Assembly (NCBI GenBank): GCA_017626845.1
Contig: JAGAHX010000024.1
Span: 19,457-83,456, forward strand
Reading direction: 5' to 3'
Length of the DNA stretch: 64,000 nt
From: Bacillota bacterium
Lineage (GTDB): Bacteria; Bacillota; Clostridia; Peptostreptococcales; Anaerovoracaceae
Part shown: positions 52,215 through 62,665 of the stretch, one piece after another
How the letters are laid out: each line of letters opens with the position of its first letter
Position numbering within the stretch: the first letter of the stretch is position 1
The notes under the pieces: model-generated
The model's database searches: none
The model's input: the letters and a program-made list of their open reading frames with translations, nothing else
What the model was told of the DNA's origin: nothing
Program-made: the position numbers and the translations under genes

Positions 52215-52934
52215 ATGGAACAAATCAAGAACAAGAAGGCTTCCGCTGCACCTATGGTCCGGGAACTGCCTGCCATGGAACGCCCCCGGGAAAAGATCCT
52301 GTCCCAGGGCGTGCAGGCGCTGTCCAACACCGAGCTTCTGGCGGTTCTCATCACTTCCGGATCCGGGGAGAACAGTGCCATCGGCCTGGCGGGCAAGGTC
52401 CTGGCGATGGGAGAGGGCAGTCTCGCCTCGCTCTCCGGGTTTCTGCCGGAAGAGTACATGCGCATCTCCGGCATCGGAACGGCGAAGGCCTGCCTGCTGA
52501 CGGCCGCCGTGGAACTGGGCCGGCGGATCGCTTCCGCGCCCGCTTCGCAGAGGCTGGTCATCCGCGGTCCGGGCGATTCGGCGAAGCTGTTCATGGGCGA
52601 GATGCGCTACCTGAAGCAGGAGGTGATGCAGGTGGCGCTCGTGAACGTAAAGCAGGAGCTGCTGATGAAGGAAAAAGTCGCTGCCGGCGGGCTCTACAGC
52701 GCCTCCGCCCACCCCCGGGAGATCTTTTCCAGCGCCGTGCGGAAGGGCGCTTTCGGGGTCATCCTGGCCCACAATCATCCCAGCGGCGACCCGGAGCCGT
52801 CCGAAGAGGACATAACGATGACGAAGCAGATCGAGGAGGCCGGAAAAGTGTTGGGGATTCAGCTTTTGGACCACATCATCATAGGGGACGGCCGCTTCTT
52901 CAGCTTCCTGGAAGCCGGGTATCTGCAAAAATAA
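52215..52934 (+). CDS. radC: RadC family JAB-domain protein
   Basis: 239 residues from ATG 52215; the ATG at 52176 is rejected because the promoter lies there. The N-terminal helix-hairpin-helix region (LSNTELLAVLITSG, RISGIGTAKACLL) is followed by the JAB/MPN domain with metal motif HNHPSGDP (His186, His188, Asp192). Despite the name, a repair role is doubtful; the protein is often found near cell division or mobile genes. GGAG 8 nt upstream is embedded in a hairpin. Confidence 0.92.
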   Translation: MEQIKNKKASAAPMVRELPAMERPREKILSQGVQALSNTELLAVLITSGSGENSAIGLAGKVLAMGEGSLASLSGFLPEEYMRISGIGTAKACLLTAAVELGRRIASAPASQRLVIRGPGDSAKLFMGEMRYLKQEVMQVALVNVKQELLMKEKVAAGGLYSASAHPREIFSSAVRKGAFGVILAHNHPSGDPEPSEEDITMTKQIEEAGKVLGIQLLDHIIIGDGRFFSFLEAGYLQK

Positions 52935-52971
52935 TCCCCGGATTTTTCCCGTTTTTTGTTCCAAACCCCCC

Positions 52972-53000
52972 TTGCCGATGGTAAAATTATCTTGTACAAT
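52972..53000 (+). promoter_or_regulatory. promoter of MinD-like gene
   Basis: TTGCCG (52972-52977), 17 bp, TACAAT (52995-53000), 23 bp before the ATG at 53024. Confidence 0.6.
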
Positions 53001-53023
53001 GACTTGCATTTGGAAGGACATGT

Positions 53024-53740
53024 ATGGGAACCGTCGCTTTGATCACCTCCGGTAAGGGAGGCGCAGGAAAAACCACTATAACCGTTAATCTGGGAGCTAC
53101 CCTGGCGCAGAAAGGCGCGAGGGTCGTTCTTGTTGACTTTAACATGGGGCTGCGCAACCTGGACATCTACCTGGGCATGGAGGACACCTGCCTGTTCGAT
53201 CTGGGCGACGTGCTTACGGGCGTGTGCAAGGTGGAGAAGGCGCTGGTCCACGACGACCGCTTCGGAAGGCTCTACATGCTGCCCTGTCCCCAGTTCAAGG
53301 AGATCAACGGCGTAACGCCCCAGCACGTGGAAGGGCTGTTTGCCGTATTGAAGAAGAATTTCGACTACATCCTCGTGGATATGCCTCTCGCCATCGGAAA
53401 TCCCCTGGAGAACGTGGCCCGTGCGGCGGATCTCGGCATCGTAGTCGTTACGCCGGATTATGTTTCGCTGCGCAACGCGGATACGGTGGACCGCAAGCTG
53501 GAGAGCTGCGGGCTGCGCAAGCGCTGCTTCCTCATCAACCAGGTGGATCTCGACCTGCTGCGCACGGGCAACGTGCCGGGCATCGAGCAGATCGCCCGGG
53601 GCATGAGCACGCCCATGGCGGGCATCATTCCCTTCGACGAGAACATCCATGCCGGCAACAACATGGGCAATCCCGTGGTGCTGGCTTCCGATTCCTACAT
53701 CGCGAAGAACTTCAGCAGCATCGCGCTCCGCGTCTTTTAG
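53024..53740 (+). CDS. MinD-like ParA-family ATPase
   Basis: 238 residues with the deviant Walker A SGKGGAGKTT (signature Lys11, Lys16) and MinD-like features: VLVDFNMGLRNLDIYLGME and VVTPDYVSLRNAD. Classical MinD is about 260-270 residues and ends in an amphipathic helix that binds the membrane; this one ends at IALRVF without it. No minC or minE is nearby. It may be a soluble MinD relative acting in cell-division placement or another positioning system. GGAAGGA sets the start. Confidence 0.82.
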   Translation: MGTVALITSGKGGAGKTTITVNLGATLAQKGARVVLVDFNMGLRNLDIYLGMEDTCLFDLGDVLTGVCKVEKALVHDDRFGRLYMLPCPQFKEINGVTPQHVEGLFAVLKKNFDYILVDMPLAIGNPLENVARAADLGIVVVTPDYVSLRNADTVDRKLESCGLRKRCFLINQVDLDLLRTGNVPGIEQIARGMSTPMAGIIPFDENIHAGNNMGNPVVLASDSYIAKNFSSIALRVF

Positions 53741-53751
53741 TGAGGAAAAAC

Positions 53752-53790
53752 AACGGGGACGGTTCCAAGAACCGTCCCCGTTTCATTTTT
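53752..53790. terminator. bidirectional terminator between minD-like and selD
   Basis: AACGGGGACGGTT (53752-53764) pairs perfectly with AACCGTCCCCGTT (53770-53782), with T-rich sequence on the right and A-rich on the left. It serves both converging genes. Confidence 0.88.
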
Positions 53791-53797
53791 TGCATTT

Positions 53798-54838
53798 CTA
53801 CTTTAAGAAGATCCGTTTGCCGCCTGCGTAGGGGCGCACCGTGCCGATCCGCTGGGGGCTCAGCACCTTGCCCTGCAGCATCGCCAGGCAGCGCTCTGCG
53901 TCTTCCGGCGCCACGGCCGCCAGCAGTCCGCCGGAGGTCTGGGGGTCGAACAGCGCGTCGCACAGAGCGGCGTTTACGCCGCCTTCCTCCACCTGGGAAC
54001 CGCAATAGTCCCGGTTGCGGTACATGCCTTCCGGCAGCAGGCCCATGGATGCGAATTCCAGGGAAGAGGGTAGGACGTCCAGTCCCGCGGTCTCCACCAG
54101 CGCTTCGCAGTCCGTGCCGTTCACCATCTCGAACAGGTGGCCCATCAGGCCGAATCCCGTCACGTCGGTGCACGCGTGGACTTCGCATTGTACGAACACG
54201 TCCCGGGCGTTTTTGTTGAGCTCCGTCATGATGCGGATCATGGTCTTCTCATCGGCCTCCGAAAGCATGCCGGCTTTCGCCGCCGTCGTCAGGATGCCGG
54301 TGCCGATGGGCTTCGTCAGGATGAGCACGTCGCCAGGCTTTGCGCCGCAGTTGCGGTAGAACTTCTCCGGATGGACGTAGCCCGTTACGGACAGACCGTA
54401 TTTCGGTTCCTCGTCCAGGATCGTATGACCGCCCGCCAGCACCGCGCCGGCTTCGTTCACTTTATCGTAGCCGCCCCGCAGGATCTCCCGGGTCACGTCC
54501 TTGGGAAAATCCCTGGGGATGCCCATGATATTCATGCAGGTCTTCGGCGTGCCGCCCATGGCGTAGACGTCGGACAGGGCGTTGGCTGCCGCCACCTGGC
54601 CGAAGGTGTAGGGGTCATCCACGACGGGAGGGAAGAAATCCACCGTCTGCACCAGCGCCAGCTCGTCGTTCACTTTATAAACGCAGGCATCGTCGCTCTT
54701 GTCGAACCCCACCAGCAGGTCGGGATCGCTCTTCCTGGAAATGCCGTCCAAAACTTCAGCGAGAACTCCCGCTCCGAGCTTGGCGCCTCATCCGGCGCAG
54801 CCTGCAAGAGTCGTGAGTTTGATGTCTTTTGCAGCCAT
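53798..54838 (-). CDS. selD: selenide, water dikinase (selenophosphate synthetase), Sec-containing
   Basis: 346 residues with one in-frame TGA (54790-54788) read as selenocysteine 17. The start ATG at 54838 has AAGGAGG 8 nt upstream. The N-terminus MAAKDIKLTTLAGCAG-Sec-GAKL aligns exactly with E. coli SelD, where Cys17 and Lys20 are catalytic: here Sec17 and Lys20. The rest has the ATP-binding family pattern (QTVDFFPPVVDDPYTFG, NALSDVYAMGG, LAGGHTILDEEPKYG, DVTGFGLMGHL). SelD makes selenophosphate from selenide and ATP. Taken without the UGA, the gene would seem to start at 54751. A hairpin after the UGA may be the SECIS. selA and selB are not in the window. Confidence 0.93.
54758..54790 (-). 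promoter_or_regulatory. SelD UGA codon and candidate bacterial SECIS hairpin
   Basis: The TGA occupies 54790-54788. Fourteen nt later, AGCGGG (54773-54768) pairs with CTCGCT (54763-54758) around AGTT. Distance and size fit the bacterial SECIS, which lies inside the coding region directly after UGA. Confidence 0.55.
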
Positions 54839-54889
54839 GGCGGTCACCTCCTTTCATGCCTTGATTTTCTATCGGTTTCGAACAAATAA

Positions 54890-54919
54890 AGTATATATCC
54901 TTTTGCTCTTTTTGTGCAA
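54890..54919 (-). promoter_or_regulatory. selD promoter
   Basis: Minus strand: TTGCAC (54919-54914), 18 bp, TATACT (54895-54890), about 50 bp before the selD start. Confidence 0.5.
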
Positions 54920-54931
54920 GTGCAACCGATT

Positions 54932-55044
54932 TTTATGCGCTAAAGTATAAAGTATCCCTTTACATTTATGCGCATAATATAGTAAAATGTATTGGTATTT
55001 TTGTAATGCTGATTTTTGCCTGCGCATTGCGCAGTTTGTATAAA
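54932..55044 (+). promoter_or_regulatory. rny upstream region with two promoters and TGCGCA dyads
   Basis: P1: TTTACA (54959-54964), 18 bp, TAAAAT (54983-54988). P2: TTGCCT (55016-55021), 17 bp, TATAAA (55039-55044). P1's spacer holds ATGCGCAT, P2's spacer holds CTGCGC-ATT-GCGCAG (55020-55034). The 9-mer TTTATGCGC occurs at 54932 and 54965, 33 bp apart. No reading frame was found in the 250-bp gap. Confidence 0.45.
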
Positions 55045-55088
55045 ACCAGACATATACAAACATCAGAATAACGCAGAGGAGGGACAGC

Positions 55089-56624
<1,536 letters not shown>

Positions 56625-56636
56625 CACAGGAGAGGC

Positions 56637-57797
56637 ATGTTCGTATATTTAGACAACAGTGCTACCACCCAGGTAAAGCCGCAGGTCGCGGAAATAATGG
56701 CAAAGACAATGACGGAGGATTTTGGAAATCCTTCGTCTTTGCATAGAATGGGTGTGAACGCAGAGAAGATTTTAAAGAAGGCGAGGGCCCAGGTGGCTGC
56801 CGCCCTGAACGCATCCCCGGAGGAGATCTTCTTTACCTCCTGCGGCACGGAAAGCGACGCCACGGTGCTCCGGGGCGTCTGGGAGAGCCGCAAAAAACAG
56901 GGAAAGCGCATCATCACGACGGCCGTGGAGCATCCAGCCATCCTCCGGAACTGCGAACAGCTGGCCCGGGAGGGCGCGGACGTGGTCTATCTTCCGGTGG
57001 GCCGGGACTGCACCTTCGACATGGAGGCGTTGCGGGCCGCGCTGACCCCGGACACCATCCTGGTATCCGTGATGCACGTCAACAACGAGGCGGGTTCCAT
57101 AATGCCCCTGGCTCAGATCCGCAGCGAGATCGACAAGGTGAACAAGGGCATCCTGTTCCACACAGATGCCGTGCAGTCCTTTGAAAAACTGGATACGGAC
57201 GTGCACAAACTCGGCGTGGACATGTTGAGTCTGTCGGGTCACAAGATCCATGCCTGCAAGGGCATCGGCGCCCTGTATGTAAAGAAAGGCCTGCACATCC
57301 AGCCCTTTATGCTGGGCGGCGGCCAGGAAAGCAATTTCCGCTCCGGCACGGAGAACCTGCCTGCCATTGCAGGCCTCGGAGAAGCCGTGCGGCTGGCGGA
57401 AGAAAATAAAGCGGCGCGCATCGCCCATACCGCGGACGTGCGGAATTATCTGATGCGCCTGCTGCAGAACATTATCGAAGACATTACGGTGAACTCGCCC
57501 CAGGACGGCGTTTGCTCCGTTTTAAACGTAAGCTTTTTGGGCTGCCGGGGCGAAGTGCTGCTGCACACGCTGGAGCAGGATGAGATCTACGTCTCCACCG
57601 GTTCCGCCTGTTCGTCCCATAAGAAGGGCAGTCACGTGCTGACGGCCATGGGCCTGTCCGACGCGCAGATCGAAGGCGCTATCCGCTTCTCCTTCTGCGA
57701 GGACAATACCAGAGAGCAGATGGACTACGTCTGCGAAAAGCTTAAGGCAGCCGTTACAAGCCAGCGCCGGCTGCGCAGCGCATTCAAGAGGAAGTAG
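56637..57797 (+). CDS. cysteine desulfurase (NifS/IscS-like, ThiI partner)
   Basis: 386 residues. N-terminal VYLDNSATTQ, PLP-binding Lys203 in LSGHKIHACKG, catalytic Cys325 in STGSACSSHKKGSH. The enzyme takes sulfur from cysteine as an enzyme-bound persulfide. It lies 3 bp before thiI, the same layout as NifZ-ThiI in Bacillus subtilis, so it most likely supplies sulfur for 4-thiouridine in tRNA. It could also serve other sulfur transfers. GGAGAGG lies before the ATG. Confidence 0.93.
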   Translation: MFVYLDNSATTQVKPQVAEIMAKTMTEDFGNPSSLHRMGVNAEKILKKARAQVAAALNASPEEIFFTSCGTESDATVLRGVWESRKKQGKRIITTAVEHPAILRNCEQLAREGADVVYLPVGRDCTFDMEALRAALTPDTILVSVMHVNNEAGSIMPLAQIRSEIDKVNKGILFHTDAVQSFEKLDTDVHKLGVDMLSLSGHKIHACKGIGALYVKKGLHIQPFMLGGGQESNFRSGTENLPAIAGLGEAVRLAEENKAARIAHTADVRNYLMRLLQNIIEDITVNSPQDGVCSVLNVSFLGCRGEVLLHTLEQDEIYVSTGSACSSHKKGSHVLTAMGLSDAQIEGAIRFSFCEDNTREQMDYVCEKLKAAVTSQRRLRSAFKRK

Positions 57798-57800
57798 AAC

Positions 57801-59009
57801 ATGGAAAACATCTATATCGTGCGCTGCGGCGAAAGCGCGCTCAAGGGGAAGAACAAGCCTTATTTCGAGCGCATGCTGGTGCAGCGGATCAAGAAGAATC
57901 TGAAGGATGAAGCCGGCGTGACCGTCGAACGGGTGGACGGCCTCATCTTCGTGCGCACGCCCGAAGAGATCCCGCAGGAAGACGTCTTAAAGCGGGTCGG
58001 CCGGGTGTTCGGCGTGGACTCCATCAGCCCCGCCGTGGAGGTTCCCCTCGAAGGGCTCGACGCGGAGAGCGCACTGGACGTCATCGGCCGGGAAGCCGTG
58101 GCGTTCATGATGAAGCAGATCGAGACCCGCGGCATAAAGACCTTTAAAGTCGACGCAAGGCGGGCGGACAAGACTTTCGCCATCCAGTCCCCGGACATCG
58201 GAAAACGCATCGGCGCCAGAGTGCTGAAGGGGTGCAAGGTCCTGAAGGTGGACGTCCACGAACCGGACTGCTATCTGTACATAAACGTACGCAGAAACTT
58301 CGCCTATCTCTACGATAAGAAGATCGCGGGCTACGGCGGTCTGCCCCTGGGCACCAACGGGAGGGGGCTGGTGCTGCTTTCCGGCGGCATCGATTCTCCC
58401 GTCGCCACGTTCCTGATGGCGCACCGGGGCATGTATCTGGACGCGGTCCATTTCCATTCCTATCCGTACACTTCCGAGCGGGCCTTCGAAAAGGTAAAGG
58501 AACTGGCGGGCATCCTGACGGATTACTGCGGACGCATCCGCATGTTTTCCATCAACCTGCTTCCCATCCAGGAACAGATCGTGCAGAACTGTCCGGAAGA
58601 GGAGACCACCATCCTGGTGCGCCGCTTTATGATGCGCATCGCGGAGGCGATCGCGAAGAGAGAAGGGGACCTGATGCTCGTCACCGGCGAGAGCCTGGGC
58701 CAGGTCGCCAGCCAGACAGCGGCGTCTCTTGTGGTCACCGACGCTGCGGTAAGCCTTCCCGTGATGCGGCCGCTCATCGCCATGGACAAGACCCAGATCA
58801 TGGACATCGCCCGGGATATCGGCACCTTCGAAACATCCATCCAGCCCTACGAGGACTGCTGCACCGTATTTTTGCCCAAGCACCCGGTGACCCAGCCAAA
58901 GCTGGAGCGGATCGAGGCGTCCGAAAGCAGGCTGGACGTCGAGGCGCTTGTCTCGCAAGCCGTGGAATCTGCGGAATTGATAATTATTTCTCAAAGAGAG
59001 GGCATTTAA
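57801..59009 (+). CDS. thiI: tRNA 4-thiouridine sulfurtransferase
   Basis: 402 residues, the Firmicutes form without the C-terminal rhodanese domain. An N-terminal ferredoxin-like and THUMP region (RVGRVFGVDSISPAVEV, FKVDARRADKTF) is followed by the PP-loop ATP pyrophosphatase motif LSGGIDSPVATFLM and LVTGESLGQVASQTAASL. It adenylates U8 of tRNA and transfers sulfur. The upstream desulfurase gene, 3 bp away, supplies the persulfide. A hairpin (59064-59090) follows the gene. Confidence 0.95.
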   Translation: MENIYIVRCGESALKGKNKPYFERMLVQRIKKNLKDEAGVTVERVDGLIFVRTPEEIPQEDVLKRVGRVFGVDSISPAVEVPLEGLDAESALDVIGREAVAFMMKQIETRGIKTFKVDARRADKTFAIQSPDIGKRIGARVLKGCKVLKVDVHEPDCYLYINVRRNFAYLYDKKIAGYGGLPLGTNGRGLVLLSGGIDSPVATFLMAHRGMYLDAVHFHSYPYTSERAFEKVKELAGILTDYCGRIRMFSINLLPIQEQIVQNCPEEETTILVRRFMMRIAEAIAKREGDLMLVTGESLGQVASQTAASLVVTDAAVSLPVMRPLIAMDKTQIMDIARDIGTFETSIQPYEDCCTVFLPKHPVTQPKLERIEASESRLDVEALVSQAVESAELIIISQREGI

Positions 59010-59063
59010 TGCCTGTTTCCCCTTGCAAAGTTTGTTAAAATATTGTTTAATAGTAGTTGGCGG

Positions 59064-59090
59064 CAACGCGCCTGGTCCCTGGGTGCGTTG
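59064..59090 (+). terminator. hairpin after thiI, weak terminator
   Basis: CAACGCGCC (59064-59072) pairs with most of GGGTGCGTTG (59081-59090). There is no T-run next to it; a T5 stretch comes 15 nt later, so termination is uncertain. Confidence 0.4.
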
Positions 59091-59157
59091 TCTTAAGCAC
59101 TGTTATTTTTAGGACATAGTTAATATGGCCCTGTAGAAAATATAAGGAGGCAAAAGA

Positions 59158-60297
59158 ATGAACTTTCAACTTTCGAAAGAGCAAGAGAAAGTAAGAGAAC
59201 TGGTAAGGAAGTTTGCCCTTGCCGAAGTCGAACCCATCGCTGCCGACATCGATAAGGAACACAGATTCCCCAAGGAAAATGTCGAAAAGATGGCTAAGCT
59301 CGGTATGATGGGCATTCCCTTCCCCGCTGAATACGGCGGTGCAGGTTCCGACCATATCTCTTATGCGATCGCTGTGGAAGAACTCTCCAGAGTTTGCGCA
59401 TCCACCGGCGTTATCGTCTCTGCTCACACTTCTCTGTGCTGCTGGCCGATCTTCAACTTCGGTACAGAAGAACAGAAGCAGAAGTACCTGCCCGACCTGC
59501 TCTCCGGCCGTAAGCTTGGCGCTTTCGGTCTGACCGAGCCCAACGCGGGTACCGACGCATCCGGACAGCAGACCAAGGCTGTCGACATGGGCGACCACTG
59601 GCTGCTCAACGGCGCTAAGGTGTTCATCACCAACGGCGGCTATGCAGACACTTTCGTCGTTTTCGCAATGACCGACAAGAGCAAGGGTAATCACGGCATT
59701 ACCGCTTTCATCGTAGAGAAGGGCTTCAAGGGCTTCTCCATCGGTAAGACCGAAGATAAGCTGGGTATCCACGCTTCTTCCACCACCGAGCTCATTTTCG
59801 AAGACTGCATCGTTCCCAAGGAAAACCTGCTGGGCGAAGTCGGCCAGGGCTTCAAGATCGCCATGGCGACTCTGGACGGCGGCCGTATCGGTATCGCTTC
59901 CCAGGCTCTGGGTATCGCGCAGGGCGCTCTGGACGTCACCGTCGACTACATGAAGTCCAGAAAGCAGTTCGGCAAGTCCCTGAACAAGTTCCAGGCTCTG
60001 GCTTTCGAAGTTGCTGAAATGAAGACCCGCATCGAAGCGGCAAGACTTCTGGTTTACAGCGCTGCGTTCAAGAAGGATCAGCACATGCCGTACTCTGTAG
60101 ACGCTGCTATGGCGAAGTACTACGCTGCAGAGACCGCTATGTACGTCACCACCAAGGCTGTTCAGCTGCACGGCGGCTACGGTTACACCACCGACTACCC
60201 CGTAGAACGCATGATGAGAGACGCAAAGATCACCGAGATCTACGAAGGAACCACCGAAGTTCAGAAGATGGTTATCTCCGGCGCTGTGTTTAAGTAG
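59158..60297 (+). CDS. bcd: butyryl-CoA dehydrogenase (acyl-CoA dehydrogenase)
   Basis: 379 residues, short-chain acyl-CoA dehydrogenase family. Motifs are [13 protein letters not shown] (FAD/substrate), [11 protein letters not shown], and the catalytic base Glu363 in [10 protein letters not shown]. It reduces crotonyl-CoA to butyryl-CoA and passes or receives electrons through EtfAB. It lies 21 bp before etfB and has AAGGAGG upstream. Codon use is strongly biased and the ribosome binding site is excellent, which fits a highly expressed energy gene. Crotonase and hydroxybutyryl-CoA dehydrogenase are not in the window. Confidence 0.92.
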   Translation: MNFQLSKEQEKVRELVRKFALAEVEPIAADIDKEHRFPKENVEKMAKLGMMGIPFPAEYGGAGSDHISYAIAVEELSRVCASTGVIVSAHTSLCCWPIFNFGTEEQKQKYLPDLLSGRKLGAFGLTEPNAGTDASGQQTKAVDMGDHWLLNGAKVFITNGGYADTFVVFAMTDKSKGNHGITAFIVEKGFKGFSIGKTEDKLGIHASSTTELIFEDCIVPKENLLGEVGQGFKIAMATLDGGRIGIASQALGIAQGALDVTVDYMKSRKQFGKSLNKFQALAFEVAEMKTRIEAARLLVYSAAFKKDQHMPYSVDAAMAKYYAAETAMYVTTKAVQLHGGYGYTTDYPVERMMRDAKITEIYEGTTEVQKMVISGAVFK

Positions 60298-60318
60298 GCT
60301 AGAGGGAGGAAAAGTAAT

Positions 60319-61131
60319 ATGAGAATCATTGTTTGCGCAAAGCAAGTACCGGATACAAGCGAAGTTAAGATCGATCCGAAGACCAACAGAATCATCCGTG
60401 ACGGCGTGCCCAGCATCCTCAACCCCGACGATGCGAACGCTCTGGAAGAAGCGCTGCTGATCAAGGACAGCCAGCCGGATACTGAAGTTATCGTCGTTTC
60501 CATGGGACCTCCCCAGGCCAAGGATATGCTGATCGAATGCCTCGCGATGGGCGCAGATAAGTGCTATCTGCTGTCCGACAGAGCCGTAGGCGGCTCCGAT
60601 ACGTGGGCAACCTCCAACGCTGTTACTTCTCTGATCGAAAAGGTCGTTGAAGAATGCGGTCCCTTCGACATGATCTTTGCAGGCCGCCAGGCCATCGACG
60701 GCGACACCGCTCAGGTCGGTCCCCAGATCGCAGAAAAGATGCACCTGCCCCAGGTCACTTATGTTCAGAAGTTCGAGATCTCCGAAGACAAGAAGGTCGT
60801 TACCGTTCAGAGACAGCTGGAAGACGGCTACGAAGTCATCGAAGTTCCCACTCCCTGCATGCTCACCTGCATCAAGGAACTGAACAACCCCAGATACATG
60901 ACCGTTTCCGGTATCGTAAAGGCCTGCAAGGCCGACGCTCCCATCTACGTAAAGAGCGCAAAGGATTGCGGATGCGACCTGTCCAAGGTAGGTCTGGAAG
61001 CTTCTCCGACCGTAGTATTCCGTTCCTTCACACCGGCTCCGAAGGCTCCCGGCCAGATCATCCAGGGCGAGGACGAAAGAACCCAGTCCCAGAACCTGCT
61101 GGCTAAGCTGAAGGAAAAGCATGCTATTTAA
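60319..61131 (+). CDS. etfB: electron transfer flavoprotein beta subunit
   Basis: 270 residues, EtfB family: MRIIVCAKQVPDTSEVKID, NPDDANALEEALLIKD and the conserved IFAGRQAIDGDTAQVGPQIAE region, which carries the bifurcating-type FAD/NAD contacts. It forms the EtfAB heterodimer with the next gene. In Clostridia the complex with Bcd couples NADH oxidation to crotonyl-CoA and ferredoxin reduction. GAGGGAGG precedes the ATG, and etfA starts 21 bp later. Confidence 0.95.
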   Translation: MRIIVCAKQVPDTSEVKIDPKTNRIIRDGVPSILNPDDANALEEALLIKDSQPDTEVIVVSMGPPQAKDMLIECLAMGADKCYLLSDRAVGGSDTWATSNAVTSLIEKVVEECGPFDMIFAGRQAIDGDTAQVGPQIAEKMHLPQVTYVQKFEISEDKKVVTVQRQLEDGYEVIEVPTPCMLTCIKELNNPRYMTVSGIVKACKADAPIYVKSAKDCGCDLSKVGLEASPTVVFRSFTPAPKAPGQIIQGEDERTQSQNLLAKLKEKHAI

Positions 61132-61151
61132 TGTAGAAGGAGGAAACTAAA

Positions 61152-62423
61152 ATGGCAGTAGTTGTTAATCATGAATTATGCAAAGGTTGCCAGATCTGCG
61201 TAAAGGCATGCCCGTTCCAGGCTATCGATTTCGATGACGTCGCCAGAAAAGCAACCATTAACGAGAAGTGCACGGCTTGCTCCGTCTGCATTTCCAAGTG
61301 CCCGTTCAAGGCCATCTCCAAGGACGAGACCGACGCAGTCGATCTGTCCGCTTATAAGCATATCTGGGTATTCGCAGAACAGAGAGACGGCGAGCTCATG
61401 GGCGTAGCCAAGGAACTCATCGCCTGCGGCCGCAGACTTTCCAGAGACATCTCCGCCGACACCAAGTGCTATGCACTGCTGGTAGGCAACAACCTGGATG
61501 CTCTTGGTCAGGAAGCGATCGAATGGGGCGCTGACGGCTCCATCCTCATCGAGAGCCCGCTGCTCGAGCACTTCAACACCGACGGTTACACCAAGGTCAT
61601 CTGCGACGCGATCCAGGAAATGAAGCCCGAGATCATCCTCTACGGCGCTACCCACATCGGCCGCGACCTCGCACCCCGTGTAGCAGGCAGATCCAACGTT
61701 GGTCTGACCGCAGACTGCACCGGTCTGGAAGTTGACCTCGAGAAGTACAAGGCATACTGCGCAAAGGAAACCACCCTCGACCTGTCCACGCTGGAAGGTG
61801 AGGACCCCAACGACAAGTGCATCAAGCAGACCCGTCCGGCATTCGGCGGCAACCTGATGGCTACCATCGTTTCCAAGAAGACCAGACCGCAGATGTCCAC
61901 CGTACGTCCCGGCGTTATGTCCAAGCAGGAAAGAGTTCCCGGCGCAAAGGGCGAGATCATCAAGGTCACCCCGAAGCTCGAAGAGAGCGACATCCGCACC
62001 AAGATCATCAAGATTGTCAAGGAAGCCAAGGAAATGGTCTCCCTCACCGACGCGAAGATCATCTGCTCCGGCGGACGTGGTCTGGGCGGTCCGGAAGGAT
62101 TCAAGCTCATGCAGGAATTCGCAGACAAGGTTGGCGGCGTTGTCGGTTCCTCCCGTGCCTGCGTAGACAACGGCTGGATCGGTCACGAACACCAGGTCGG
62201 ACAGACCGGTACCACCGTTAAGCCGGACATCTACTTCGCATGCGGCATCTCCGGTGCTATCCAGCACCAGGCCGGTATGAAGAACTCCAAGCTGATCGTT
62301 GCGATCAACAAGGATCCGGATGCTCCGATCTTCGGTATCGCTGACTACGGTATCGTTGGCGACCTGTACAAGGTCGTACCCATGATCATCGAAGAATGGG
62401 ATAACTTCTCCACAGCTCTGTAA
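61152..62423 (+). CDS. etfA: electron transfer flavoprotein alpha subunit with N-terminal ferredoxin domain
   Basis: 423 residues, longer than the usual ~340. Residues 1-60 form a 2[4Fe-4S] ferredoxin domain (Cys10/13/16/20 and Cys40/43/46/50). Then comes the EtfA N-terminal domain and the FAD-binding C-terminal part ([52 protein letters not shown]). The ferredoxin extension is known from caffeyl-CoA reductase and lactate dehydrogenase Etf complexes, where it may pass electrons to or from ferredoxin. A strong terminator at 62442 ends the bcd-etfBA operon. Confidence 0.95.
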   Translation: MAVVVNHELCKGCQICVKACPFQAIDFDDVARKATINEKCTACSVCISKCPFKAISKDETDAVDLSAYKHIWVFAEQRDGELMGVAKELIACGRRLSRDISADTKCYALLVGNNLDALGQEAIEWGADGSILIESPLLEHFNTDGYTKVICDAIQEMKPEIILYGATHIGRDLAPRVAGRSNVGLTADCTGLEVDLEKYKAYCAKETTLDLSTLEGEDPNDKCIKQTRPAFGGNLMATIVSKKTRPQMSTVRPGVMSKQERVPGAKGEIIKVTPKLEESDIRTKIIKIVKEAKEMVSLTDAKIICSGGRGLGGPEGFKLMQEFADKVGGVVGSSRACVDNGWIGHEHQVGQTGTTVKPDIYFACGISGAIQHQAGMKNSKLIVAINKDPDAPIFGIADYGIVGDLYKVVPMIIEEWDNFSTAL

Positions 62424-62441
62424 TATTTTCTACAAGACCTT

Positions 62442-62471
62442 AAAGGGCGGCTCGAAAGAGCCGTCCTTTTT
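62442..62471 (+). terminator. terminator after etfA
   Basis: AAGGGCGGCTC (62443-62453) pairs with GAGCCGTCCTT (62458-62468) with a GAAA loop and T5. Confidence 0.93.
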
Positions 62472-62517
62472 CATGTAGAAGGCCACGCGCCGGCATTCCG
62501 TCGAATGGCGCCTCCCT

Positions 62518-62665
62518 GGCACCACCCCTCGGGCTCGGGGTCCTGTCGCCCAACACATCCTCATCTTCGCTCATTCGCTTAGCCGCGACGGGAGCGGACT
62601 CGGTTGTCGCGGCGTCCGCTCAATCGCTCGATGAGCCTCTTTGGGCACCACCCCTCGCCTCAGGG
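62518..62665. repeat. GC-rich non-coding stretch with two direct repeats
   Basis: The 14-mer GGCACCACCCCTCG occurs at 62518-62531 and 62644-62657, 126 bp apart. Each copy is followed by a CGGGG or CAGGGG that can fold back on CCCC. Between them are CGCTCATTCGCTTAG and CGCTCAATCGCTCGATGAG-like pieces and CCGCGACGG/TTGTCGCGG. No gene or RNA family was recognised; it may be remnants of a dispersed element. Confidence 0.5.

Noticed and set aside
53752..53782. The perfect GGGGACGGTT hairpin as a novel element
   Set aside because: It works as a bidirectional terminator between converging genes, and similar hairpins are, as far as I recall, common in Clostridia.
53798..54751. selD as a 5'-truncated or frameshifted pseudogene
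   Set aside because: The upstream frame has a strong ribosome binding site, the correct SelD N-terminus and a TGA exactly at the catalytic codon, which fits selenocysteine better than decay.
59032..59048. Rex (redox repressor) operator before bcd
   Set aside because: TTGTTAA is present, but the second half reads TTGTTTA in direct rather than inverted orientation, so the expected palindrome is missing.
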